From: Globisporangium splendens
Lineage: Eukaryota > Oomycota > Peronosporomycetes > Pythiales > Pythiaceae
Assembly (NCBI GenBank): GCA_006386115.1
Contig: VFIW01000045.1
Coordinates: 1 to 64,000 of the forward strand
Length of the DNA stretch: 64,000 nucleotides
Direction of reading: 5' to 3'
Shown piece by piece: positions 45,930 through 55,590 of the stretch. The notes beneath the pieces are model-generated. The model searched no databases. It had not been told where the DNA came from and saw only the letters and a list, made by a program, of their open reading frames with translations. The first letter of the stretch is position 1. Each line of letters begins with the position of its first letter. A program made the translations under genes and the position numbers.

Positions 45930-46739
45930 TTAGACGAAGGTCACTCCTGGAGCAGTCGCCTTGATCCAGTCCACAGCCTGGGACACACGAGCGTACACGC
46001 CTGGGTAACCCGCGACGCCGCAGCCGTTACCCCAGCTCACAACACCGATCAGAGTACCCGCCGAGTTGATGAGCGGACCGCCCGAGTCACCCTGGCACGA
46101 GTCCTTGTTGGCCAAGCCACCGGCGCACAGCATCGTGCTGTCAATGTCAAGCACCTTGGCGCAGTTGGTGTTGCTGAGGATTGGCACACCGACCTGGCGC
46201 AGCTCACGGGATTGCGAACCGTTCTCCGTGGTGACTCCCCACCCGAGCACAGTGGCCGTGGCACCCACGACCGCGCCGGAGCTGGCATCGAGCTTGGCTG
46301 GCGTGTAGGTACTGGCAGACGCCAGCTCCAAGATCATAAAGTCGTACGCCATGGTGTCGGCGTTGTTGTTTGGGTGGATGGTCTTCTTGGTGACCGCGAT
46401 ACGCTCGCCGTCAGTGGAGCCGCTCAAGTAGTGGGTGCCGACAGCCACGTACTTGATGTTTCCCTCGGAGCAGTGAGCCGCCGTGAGCACGTGCTTTGGC
46501 GTGATGAGGGTTCCGCCGCAGAAGTCGGTGCCGGCGGCAGTGGAGCGGATGCCGCTGGTGTAGGTGTTGGATCCGACTGGGACGATGGTACCGCCGAGGA
46601 TCAGAGGCGAGAAGCTGGTCTCGTTGGTGTTGGTGAGGCCGAGCGATTCCTTCTCCAAGTACTGGGTGTAGGTGAGTTGCGCGTTGGCCGACGCGGCGAG
46701 CATGATGGCGGCGGCGGAGAGGGTGGCAGCGATCTTCAT
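45930..46739 (-). CDS. Secreted trypsin-like S1 serine protease, left copy
   Basis: 269 residues from ATG 46739. A signal peptide (MKIAATLSAAAIMLAASANA) is followed by a short propeptide-like stretch and then LILGGTIVPVG, the ILGG corresponding to the IVGG neo-N-terminus of active trypsins. The triad is complete: His in TAAHCSEGN, Asp in YDFMILEL, Ser in CQGDSGGPLIN. Cys pairs fit a chymotrypsin fold, and SWGNGCGVAGYPGVY follows. Oomycete relatives include the glucanase inhibitor proteins, which have lost the triad; this one keeps it, so protease activity is expected, in the extracellular space. The upstream in-frame extension to 47021 is the promoter and 5' leader, which happens to be open. 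It sits head to head with the copy at 48516. Confidence 0.92.
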   Translation of the reverse strand: MKIAATLSAAAIMLAASANAQLTYTQYLEKESLGLTNTNETSFSPLILGGTIVPVGSNTYTSGIRSTAAGTDFCGGTLITPKHVLTAAHCSEGNIKYVAVGTHYLSGSTDGERIAVTKKTIHPNNNADTMAYDFMILELASASTYTPAKLDASSGAVVGATATVLGWGVTTENGSQSRELRQVGVPILSNTNCAKVLDIDSTMLCAGGLANKDSCQGDSGGPLINSAGTLIGVVSWGNGCGVAGYPGVYARVSQAVDWIKATAPGVTFV

Positions 46740-46779
46740 CTTGGTCTTGTGGGGTGAGTTGATGCGAGCTGGAGGAAGC

Positions 46780-46794
46780 AAAAGCTGGAATGAG
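46780..46794 (-). promoter_or_regulatory. Initiator-like element of left protease copy
   Basis: On the minus strand the sequence reads CTCATTCCAGCTTTT, an oomycete initiator-like motif about 50 nt before the ATG at 46739. Just upstream lie three tandem copies of the heptamer AGCGGAC. Confidence 0.5.
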
Positions 46795-47027
46795 GTCGAG
46801 TGTGTCGAGCAAAACAAAGTTGGAAGCCGAGAAGGTTTTCGAGATGGATTCTGGTCTTTCGTGGGCTGTTCGCTGTCCGCTGTCCGCTGTCCGCGTGAAG
46901 AAGGAGAGGCTTCCTGTATCTGAGAAGGTCCTGGCATCGATCGGTTTTGTTGAGGACGCCCAGATCCAAAAAGAAGGGGTGGGTTGCAAGGATCCGTTCT
47001 CAGATTGCGAACGAGCGACATAGAAGA

Positions 47028-48227
47028 TCCTCTGTTAATTTCGCGAATGCCCAGCAGCTCTGTTGCTCAATGCGCAATGTCGATTTTACTATGGAAACTG
47101 GTCATATTTGTAGCAGAAACAGGTACTTCAGAAATGTATCTTGTGAGTTGTGTTTCATGTTTGAGCATGACGCTTTTTGGTTCGTCCCACTCGTCTCCCA
47201 CCTCATCTGATTCGTCGTCTGCTAAATCCTGCTGATCATTCGTTTTGGGATGATGAATCGGTAAAGATGGCGCTTTCGAACAATATATTGGTCAAAGAGG
47301 CACCTATGGTCTCGGCTTCAAGTCTGTTTCGCCAAAGTTGATGTTGAGATCATAAACAGACTCGAATGTCTATTTCTACATGGCACGCGGCAGGGCAAAA
47401 GACACAGCTGCAAGTGCTAGTACCAGGACGGCAATTGATCATGCAAATCTGGTAGGTGCAGCAGTTGGTTATGCAGGTTACCTTTTTTGGTAACAGCAGT
47501 CACATCTTGCCCATGTTTCGTGCAAATTAGCGAACAACAGATGATTCAGGAGTTTGGGGATGACGGACGGGTGATTTCGGGACGTCAGCCATGCAGCACA
47601 GGAATTCAACTAAAAACATGTGGCCCCATTGTGGGTCAAACCAGTCACAGCCAGCGAATGGCCCAGTTGCGCTCTTCGACCCCTTCCTCAAGATGGTGCA
47701 CAGTGGACGGTTTGTAAAGAGCATGCAAACCAGAACAAGCGGACTAAGTCCCACTTTGCCCCATCTCAAGATATGGTAGTCAGGACCGTTTTCAACCAAC
47801 TGGGGTTGTGGCTGCATGCGGTCACTTGGTTGGGATCGCCCCTCAGTTGAATGCCGATCCAAGCCCAGGTTCGTTTGCATCCGAAGAGATTCACATCTAG
47901 AACGCTTTGGCAAAATTAAAAGTCCACCAAATAAGTGAATGGAGCTCGTCGCTTTTTCTGCTGTACGAGAAAGTCTCCTCGCTGCGGAATAGTATTCGTG
48001 GATGCATCGCGTTTCAGTTCAGCAAGAAAGAAGCTGACTTTGTAAGGGAAAATGCACTTTGGCGGATGTTATTCGCATAATAGGATCAGCATGCGATTAA
48101 GAGCACTTGAATGTTTTCATTTCGAGCGTCTCTCTGTACTAAACGCCGATTGATATGATCTGATAAATCTGAAGAAATCAACCAGCGGTATTCCACCCAA
48201 CTCACGCAGCACAATGCAATGGCAGAC
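47028..48227. other. Spacer of the large inverted repeat
   Basis: 1,200 bp of single-copy sequence between the two divergent protease genes. Open frames of up to 128 codons (minus strand 47527-47913) have no recognisable domain. It may hold regulatory sequence shared by the two genes, or decayed mobile DNA. Confidence 0.45.
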
Positions 48228-48460
48228 TCTTCTATGTCGCTCGTTCGCAATCTGAGAACGGATCCTTGCAACCCACCCCTTCTTTTTGGATCTGGGCGTC
48301 CTCAACAAAACCGATCGATGCCAGGACCTTCTCAGATACAGGAAGCCTCTCCTTCTTCACGCGGACAGCGGACAGCGGACAGCGAACAGCCCACGAAAGA
48401 CCAGAATCCATCTCGAAAACCTTCTCGGCTTCCAACTTTGTTTTGCTCGACACACTCGAC

Positions 48461-48475
48461 CTCATTCCAGCTTTT
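48461..48475 (+). promoter_or_regulatory. Initiator-like element of right protease copy
   Basis: CTCATTCCAGCTTTT, the mirror of the left-copy motif, about 50 nt before ATG 48516. Confidence 0.5.
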
Positions 48476-48515
48476 GCTTCCTCCAGCTCGCATCAACTCA
48501 CCCCACAAGACCAAG

Positions 48516-49325
48516 ATGAAGATCGCTGCCACCCTCTCCGCCGCCGCCATCATGCTCGCCGCATCGGCCAACGCGCAACTCACCTACACCCAGTACTTGG
48601 AGAAGGAATCGCTCGGTCTCACCAACACCAACGAGACCAGCTTCTCGCCTCTGATCCTCGGCGGCACCATCGTCCCAGTCGGATCCAACACCTACACCAG
48701 CGGCATCCGCTCCACTGCCGCCGGCACCGACTTCTGCGGCGGAACCCTCATCACGCCAAAGCACGTGCTCACGGCGGCTCACTGCTCCGCGGGAAACATC
48801 AAGTACGTGGCTGTCGGCACCCACTACTTGAGCGGCTCCACTGACGGCGAGCGCATCGCGGTCACCAAGAAGACCATCCACCCAAATAACAACGCCGACA
48901 CCATGGCGTACGACTTTATGATCTTGGAGCTGGCGTCTGCCAGTACCTACACACCAGCCAAGCTCGATGCTAGCTCCGGCGCGGTGGTGGGTGCCACGGC
49001 CACTGTGCTCGGGTGGGGAGTCACCACGGAGAACGGTTCGCAATCCCGTGAGCTGCGCCAGGTCGGTGTGCCAATCCTCAGCAACACCAACTGCGCCAAG
49101 GTGCTTGACATTGACAGCACGATGCTGTGCGCCGGTGGCTTGGCCAACAAGGACTCGTGCCAGGGTGACTCGGGCGGTCCGCTCATCAACTCGGCGGGTA
49201 CGCTGATCGGCGTTGTGAGCTGGGGTAACGGCTGCGGCGTCGCGGGTTACCCAGGCGTGTACGCTCGTGTGTCCCAGGCTGTGGACTGGATCAAGGCGAC
49301 TGCTCCAGGAGTGACCTTCGTCTAA
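48516..49325 (+). CDS. Secreted trypsin-like S1 serine protease, right copy
   Basis: 269 residues, practically identical to the left copy; one visible replacement is Glu to Ala after the catalytic-His block (TAAHCSAGN). Signal peptide, ILGG, His/Asp/Ser triad and C-terminal block are all intact. Several silent differences (for example GGCGGC versus GGCGGT in the ILGG region, GCTAGC versus GCCAGC) show that the two arms have begun to diverge. The ATG at 48516 is chosen because a signal peptide follows directly and an initiator-like motif lies 50 nt upstream; the longer in-frame extension to 48219 is leader sequence. Confidence 0.92.
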   Translation: MKIAATLSAAAIMLAASANAQLTYTQYLEKESLGLTNTNETSFSPLILGGTIVPVGSNTYTSGIRSTAAGTDFCGGTLITPKHVLTAAHCSAGNIKYVAVGTHYLSGSTDGERIAVTKKTIHPNNNADTMAYDFMILELASASTYTPAKLDASSGAVVGATATVLGWGVTTENGSQSRELRQVGVPILSNTNCAKVLDIDSTMLCAGGLANKDSCQGDSGGPLINSAGTLIGVVSWGNGCGVAGYPGVYARVSQAVDWIKATAPGVTFV

Positions 49326-50579
49326 GCATTTAGGGTGCACGAGTACACGACTCGAGTGAAGACGACTTCACCACTTTAAAAGGATTGTTTCGAGCTGTTG
49401 ACGATATGTAGGATCGATCATGCAGAGACAATGATAAGATATAATGAATGTTTGAGTGATTTGTTTTCGTGACACGATAATTCTTATATCGGACCGAGAT
49501 ATTTGAATATGGTTTGGTATGATTTGCAAGTCGACAGCAAAGGTTTGACGCTTTGTTGTAGTTGACTTTCTTGGGATCTCAATTCGGTCGAATGCTGTAC
49601 AGAGGAATGAAACTGAAGTGATTGTAAATTTCGTTATGTTGGCAGTCCGGATCTCGATCTTGTTTCCTTTTTATTGGATTCGTTTTTTTTATCTGTTTTA
49701 TGTGGTGCTTTGATCACCTTCGAAATCTCTTGAAATCTGTTTTGTGCAGTGTAGGGAAGCGATTCTGCAATCGCAGTTATTATACGGCTGCGACTAGTGA
49801 CTAAATACTCCACGCAGGGCGAAGTATCAAATCTAATTAAGCGTGAATCACGCCTACACATCCTGGAATCTCGATGTAAAAACTGTCACCCTCTCATATT
49901 CTTACATCAGCAAAGAGAGTTTCAATGCCCAAGAGTAACCTGATTAGATGCTGCCGCACGTTCGACTTTAAAAGCAAATTTATGCTGTACTCGCAATTTA
50001 TAGAGCTCTGCGTGTTGTTGATGCTGCAGAGATGTGAAACTTCATTCGGCATTGAAAGCGAGCACTCGTGTTGGGTAGAAAGTGAACAAACAGGTTGAGT
50101 GTCGATTCTTGAGTTTTATCGTTTTAACCGGTTAACATTTTTGTGTCGAAGAGTGTCAAAGTTTCTGACTTGCAGTTGCATTTCCAGCATTGTTTTCAAA
50201 AAGGGGTTTGTGCGGTTATCTTTTTTAAAATGCTAACGGTCAGCTGGGTCCACAATAACCAGGTTGTTTTTACAACGACCTGGTTAATGTGTGATGCTCC
50301 CATTGTGCTGTTTGATCTCAAATGTCGGATTATTTTCCTCGATCCAGTAAGCGCCTTTTTTTGCTCATCTGTTGTCCCGATAATGAAACTATGAGATGCA
50401 TTGAACGCTGAGGAAAACAGAGGACGTGTGTGTGTGATGACAAAAGCTTTGTATCGAGTTATCGCGAGATAAAAGCTACAATGCTGAATACATGCGCGAC
50501 CAGTTCAAACACAGGAGTGAACTGACGATTGGAGCTGGAATGGCGCCAGTCCATGCTTGATCACCGGACCACAGTCTTC

Positions 50580-51650
50580 CTACTGACCAGGGTGGAGACC
50601 AAGCACGCCTGGGCTTGGTGCACCTTGCACCTCGCCAAAGTACAACGCAAACGTCTGCTTCCAGATCTCAATGCGCTCGCGGTCTTCCATGAAAGTCGCA
50701 AAGTTCGCCGAGTTCGCTTCCGGAATCTCCCACACTTGCTTGAATCCATTGGTCGTTGGGATATCCTTGCGCACAGTCCAGCCAGAAAACCCGTTGGTCT
50801 TCTGCATTTGCTCCGTGTTCAACCAGTTAACAAGCAATTTAGCGGCGGCAACGTTCTTGGCCTTCTTCATGATCGCGATGCGTTGCCCCCAAGCGAGAAA
50901 TGGGAACTTTCCGTCGATTGCAGCCTTTGGACTTCCTCCGCCACCCACAGAGATTGCGTACTTGCCAGCAGCGACGAGCTCTCCCGCGACATTCGTGCCA
51001 CGGTTGAACGATGGGTTTTGCGCCGCAAACTTGGACGCCCAACTCCAACCGTATTTCTTTACGTACTGAGAGAACAAGAACAGCACGGCATCGTCATCGT
51101 GAGGGTATGACGACGCGATCTTGCCCTTGTACCGTGGATTGACGAGGTCCAGAGGAGTCGCGGGAGCTGGGAGACTTCCAAGGTTCGTCGCATTCGATGC
51201 GAATGTGAACGAGAAGACGATATAAGAGTACCAGGCTCCGCTCGGGTCCTTGAAGCCATCGTAGATCTGCGAGAAGTTGGCAGGCTTGTAGTTCAACAAC
51301 TTGCCTTCGTCCTTCCAGCGAGGAAAGTCTTGCAGAGTTTGCAAAGCAACCACATCCGGCACAAGGGTGTTCGTCTCCAGCTGGTTGTCGACGCGGACGT
51401 TGTGGTACTTGCTGTAGTCGACGACGAGCGTGAGGTTAATCTTCGGGAATGCCGCGTTGAAAGCAGCCTTGAGACGGTTTTGTTGGGTCGGGGTGTCGCC
51501 TCCGTGATAGATCACGAGCTTGCCACCTTCCTTGATCGCATCCTGGTAGAGCTGGTCGATGGTCTTAGTCTCTTCCTTGATGGCGGCAGCAGCGGCGCTC
51601 TGGCCAACCAAGAGCGAGGAGAGGAGGAGCAGAGCGGAAAGAACTTGCAT
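50580..51650 (-). CDS. Secreted solute-binding protein of bacterial ABC-transporter type, copy A
   Basis: 356 residues from ATG 51650. The signal peptide MQVLSALLLLSSLLVGQSAA is followed by a type-2 periplasmic-binding fold similar to bacterial iron/polyamine/sulfate-type binding proteins (KEGGKLVIYHGGDTPTQQN, VPDVVALQTLQDFPRWKDEG, VNPRYKGKIASSYPHDDDAV, AAKLLVNWLNTEQMQK). No lipobox Cys and no membrane span are seen, and no ABC permease or ATPase lies nearby, so it probably works as a free extracellular protein, perhaps binding a metal chelate or small organic ligand. The bacterial-type fold in a eukaryote suggests old transfer or a shared eukaryotic family; I cannot decide. It is clearly paralogous to copies B and C but differs at many residues. 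Confidence 0.85.
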   Translation of the reverse strand: MQVLSALLLLSSLLVGQSAAAAAIKEETKTIDQLYQDAIKEGGKLVIYHGGDTPTQQNRLKAAFNAAFPKINLTLVVDYSKYHNVRVDNQLETNTLVPDVVALQTLQDFPRWKDEGKLLNYKPANFSQIYDGFKDPSGAWYSYIVFSFTFASNATNLGSLPAPATPLDLVNPRYKGKIASSYPHDDDAVLFLFSQYVKKYGWSWASKFAAQNPSFNRGTNVAGELVAAGKYAISVGGGGSPKAAIDGKFPFLAWGQRIAIMKKAKNVAAAKLLVNWLNTEQMQKTNGFSGWTVRKDIPTTNGFKQVWEIPEANSANFATFMEDRERIEIWKQTFALYFGEVQGAPSPGVLGLHPGQ

Positions 51651-51690
51651 GGTTGCGTTTTCTTGTTTGAGTTTGCCTTGTGGTCGCTCG

Positions 51691-51709
51691 GGAACAAAAG
51701 GAAATGAGA
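51691..51709 (-). promoter_or_regulatory. Initiator-like element of solute-binding copy A
   Basis: Minus strand reads TCTCATTTCCTTTTGTTCC, matching the oomycete initiator plus flanking pattern, about 50 nt before ATG 51650. Confidence 0.55.
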
Positions 51710-52307
51710 TAGACTCGCAGCGTCGAGGAAGCACAAGCGATGAGGACAGGATCGCAGAGCAGCAGCCGATCCCAAATTTGGTTCACACTAGTAAGTACAA
51801 GAGCAACGCACGCCTAGTCTTCAAAGCAGACACATAGTTTGGTACAGCACACTACTGAGGAGTTTATCAGGGAACTGCCTTGGCACACAGCTGAATGATT
51901 CATTGATTGGCATCCTGCGACAACAAGACGAAGTCTGAACTACAAGATCACATTTTTCCAGATTACGATACCTACTGGAACTGACGCATCCTGATTCCCA
52001 TCCGAGTCCGCCCCACCCTTTCTGAGTATTTTTACCAAGTCAGATGGTCTTTGTCTGCTTCCAGGAAAACAGCAAGCCACGCGTCCCTTCGTGCTGATGA
52101 GTAAACTCCCGACTAGAGTAATCACTTAATGGCCATCCAACCTGTTCCCGGACAACATCTGTGCCAAGAACCACTTCGGTGGTCATCCGTAAGAATTGGA
52201 TAATATCTGTGCTCTAAAAACGAGCTTGCACGGTGCGTTTTGCGTTTCTCGTTTCCTCAGCCCCAAATTGGAAAAGGAAATCGTTGCAGAGGATACCTGC
52301 AATGCAC

Positions 52308-52338
52308 AAAGCGACCCAGTTAGCAACTAGGTCGCTTT
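52308..52338. repeat. Hairpin, 14-bp arms with one mismatch
   Basis: AAAGCGACC / GGTCGCTTT outer stem, one C-A mismatch, AGTT/AACT inner stem, loop AGC. Confidence 0.8.
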
Positions 52339-54917
52339 ATGTTCACAGCCCAAACTTAAAAGCACGTGGGAGTCTGGAGCTGTCCATTTGCAAGTAATCC
52401 ACCGAGTCTCCTTGTTTATTCGTTCGCGAGAACTGCTGGGATGCAGACACCGCGGGAAATTGCTGTCTCACTCGTATTGATACAGCTTTCGTATTCTCTT
52501 GCGCTGTCCACTTCTAGGTCGAGTTATAATACCGACAGTGCACGAAGTTGTCGAGAAATGCTCCGTTTCTGCACCACAAAGATACCAAGTGCAAGTGGAC
52601 CCACTGTGCCTGAACCCTCGAAAGGAAAAACGCACAAGTCGGTTGCCTTTCCGAGGACATCTGAGTCAAATCGCGGATAATTTGCATCGGAACTGGTTAC
52701 ATGCTATCTTTTGGGATCTTGTCAACAGAACAACAAACGGCAGCACAGCTCTGACGACCATCCACGCTGAAGTACTTTCAAGGTTCAGTGCGCCTCCATC
52801 CAATCAGGTTACGAGTCCGGCTGCTTGGCTGATAATTTAAGAGGTGGCAGCATGTCGCGGACACTTGAACTGTTCACAGCACGAGATCCTAGTGCCAGTA
52901 ATCAGTGCTGCAGTGCTCAATTTGTGCATCTCCTCATTCTACCAGCCCAGGTTTCTCATTTCCGGAAAGTTATGGCGCACGCAATCCCATTACAGCGTCT
53001 CCAACTTTCAACTTTCTGGACGCTCAAGCGTATGCAGCTTTCGAACGCGGAAATGCACGAATACATTGACAGCAAGCAAAAAAGCAAAGAACTGTACGCG
53101 GTTTTTTGGTTGAGCTTCGCATCCTGCTAAAGCACATCCTCAGCTCGCGTGACTTTGTAGATCTGTCCGCTTTGAGAATCTCAATGTTGGATAGTACCTC
53201 GTTTTCGCTCGTCATGGAGAACGACATCGCTTTGACACTGATCAGCATCCAGAGCGGATGTACCCAATCAGAGCTGCACACACTGACACGTATCCTTTTG
53301 CTGCAGTTGTCGACGCAATCGCCTCGAATACCTCCCATCGGATCAGGGATTCCCTCGCGACTCACGCATTCTGAGGGACCGTGCGAGATAAAATGAACTT
53401 TACACAACACTTTCCGTCTCAGTATGCATCGGACACGCGCATCGAAAAACTCTTCATTCAAGTTTGAGACCATTAATTGTAGAGCAGTAGTGGAAGCACT
53501 TGACGTTTTTCTTTCTCATCAATATCATCCGCTCGTTACCGGTATCCAGATACACATATGAATCGCATGCGGAGCAGACTTACCCACCCCAGACTTGTTC
53601 ATTGGCGAGGCAGTACGGCGACCAGCGAGGAACGTGCGTGCGAACCAACCTGTGCTTAGTTCTAATGCCTCAGCATCGAATACAGAAGCTTGATATTCGA
53701 TCTCCAAAGCGTATTCTTGCAGACGATTTGACACCGCCATCCGACAAACTGACCCTCTGGTCGTGCCTGAATCGTCAGCGCAGTACAGTGTTGAAGTTGC
53801 GCCGCAGTGCAGTGTTGCTGCGAACGATGCTGAACACCATTCGCGAAGATCCTAAATGAGCCGAGTTCTGTGCAGCACGTCAACGTCGCGTCTATTTGTA
53901 GCGGTGTATCCAGAGAGTAATACGGGCTTTGTGCAATCCACCCTTCTCTGCGATCAGACCTGGCAACAGCGCCAAGCTCTTGGAGGGGTTAGCGAAAACC
54001 TTTTACAGACCACTCGACTCCATAGTCAAAAGCTTGTGCTTGCAAAGAAACTGGAAGTTGTGGGGGAATTGCAACCTTGAATGCTAATTACAGATAAAGC
54101 AAACTGTGAGGTTTGCTGGCAGACCCCTCTCGTCGCATCTTAGAGTTTGGCGAGTGTTACGAGCTTGGTGTCTGATGGCACGTCACAGCTTTGCAGAGAG
54201 TGCGATAAATGCTTGCGGAAACCAGAAAAAGTCCATCAAGCGCTACACAGAAGGCATAGGATGGGTTGGCTTGTAATCGCGCTTTCAGGGAATGTCTGAT
54301 TTCGATCGTGAGCTCTCGATGGCGATGGCGTGAATGGCCGCGGCACAAAATGCACTTGCACTCGTGAATGGGGTGGCCCTCTATCAGCACACTATTAGGC
54401 GAATGCGCGTAAACCACTGAGCTGTGCCACCGCAGTGTGTGATGCACATCATGGGCACTGTCACAGCGGTGTCCGCCATCACAGTACATCTGAACGAATG
54501 CGTGGCACACAGATTGTCCTCCCGTGTGAGCCTTTTTACATTTCTCATAATTCGCCTTGCGTGTGGATTCGCTTCCTCACCGACATATGGGCAACATTCG
54601 ATATGAGCGCGATGGACGCCCTTGATCTTGAATGAATGGATTCTACCTCAGTGAAGCCCTCTCGTCAACATCTTGCATCCAGCCATGAAATAAATACTCT
54701 TGTTGCCGCATCCTTTTAAAGATTGCAGGCTTAACCGAGCCTACAAGGACACGACTGCATCGCATCCTTGTGAGGCATTACAGATCCAGGAAAGATTGCA
54801 GCGAAACATTTGACGGCAGTAAACAAGAGACTGCTATTATTGCTGAAGATGCCGAAACCGGCAAAAAAACATTCAGTGTGCTGCTGGCAAACTGCGAAGC
54901 GTACAACGCAGTATTTG

Positions 54918-54963
54918 ACTTGGAGTCGATCAATAATCAGCGGATTATAGATCGACTCCAAGT
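54918..54963. repeat. Hairpin, 21-bp arms with one mismatch
   Basis: ACTTGGAGTCGATCAATAATC pairs with GATTATAGATCGACTCCAAGT across a 4-nt loop (AGCG), with a single A-A mismatch. Confidence 0.85.
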
Positions 54964-55530
54964 TTCTTTTCTCTAGAAGTCTCCGTTTTGCCATGTATTC
55001 ATAAACCTCAACCGCGTTAGCACAAACACGACTGCAGTCGGGCTGTCCTGTTTGCTTTGCTCTACGAAAAACGGGTTACTTTTACAAATGACTGCTTGTA
55101 TTTTTCAAACAGTTCTCTCCATCTACAGTGTCGGATAGAGGCTCGGAGTGGGATATCTGTTTCCTATAACTGTAGAATTCTTGAGGCTAGGAGTGTATGC
55201 TGACACCTAGAATTGCGAGAGGGCAATCTCTCACGACATCCAGGCGCACACAGACAAGTCCTCGCTCTCCATATTGGCTGGATCCTCTTAGGGTAAGCGC
55301 AAAGACGTCGCACCACACCCGCATCGATGATTCGCGGGCTCTTTTGCTTTTCTAGGATTCAACAAGGGCAGTTGACACTCGATTAATTCCTTCAGCAGCA
55401 CTCGTGTAGATCGATCATTAAACAGACCTCCCGCTCTTTTTGAACAGAAGTTAGCTGCAGCAGACTCAGCAGTCCCCCTTCTTACTACCTTGGGGAGGCG
55501 CTGCTCGCTTGTCAGTCCGAGGCTTTGATC

Positions 55531-55550
55531 GCTCTTCATTTTCGTTTTCA
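55531..55550 (+). promoter_or_regulatory. Initiator-like element of solute-binding copy B
   Basis: GCTCTTCATTTTCGTTTTCA has the TCATTTTC initiator core followed by a T-rich block, about 50 nt before ATG 55591. The same sequence precedes copy C at 62616-62635. Confidence 0.55.
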
Positions 55551-55590
55551 CCGACAAGTTCGCATCGCAAGTCAACGACTTCAATCAACC

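Larger units (their letters stand above)
44872..50383. repeat. Large inverted repeat, two 2,156-bp arms around a 1.2-kb spacer
   Basis: Left arm 44872-47027 is the reverse complement of right arm 48228-50383. By inspection both arms are the same length, with scattered single-base differences and no indel seen. Each arm holds one full secreted S1 protease gene with its promoter and about 1 kb of 3' flank. The spacer is 47028-48227. The outer boundary reads TTATCGGGACAACAG on both sides. The flanking bases differ and no target duplication is visible, so this looks like an inverted segmental duplication rather than a transposon. Confidence 0.93.
51651..55590. other. Gene-poor region with two hairpins
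   Basis: 3.9 kb without a supported gene, apart from the leader of copy A and the promoter of copy B at its ends. Overlapping frames around 52840-53470 hint at decayed coding sequence, but no domain could be named. Contains near-perfect hairpins at 52308-52338 and 54918-54963 and one copy of the 15-base word GAAGATCCTAAATGA at 53845. Confidence 0.5.

Noticed and set aside
45930..47021. N-terminally extended protease (363 residues) from an upstream start
   Set aside because: The extension contains the initiator-like element and tandem heptamers and precedes a clear signal peptide, so it is promoter and leader.
47527..47913. Frames in the inverted-repeat spacer as a possible BED-zinc-finger transposase remnant
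   Set aside because: Only isolated Cys and Trp residues fit; no continuous motif could be shown.
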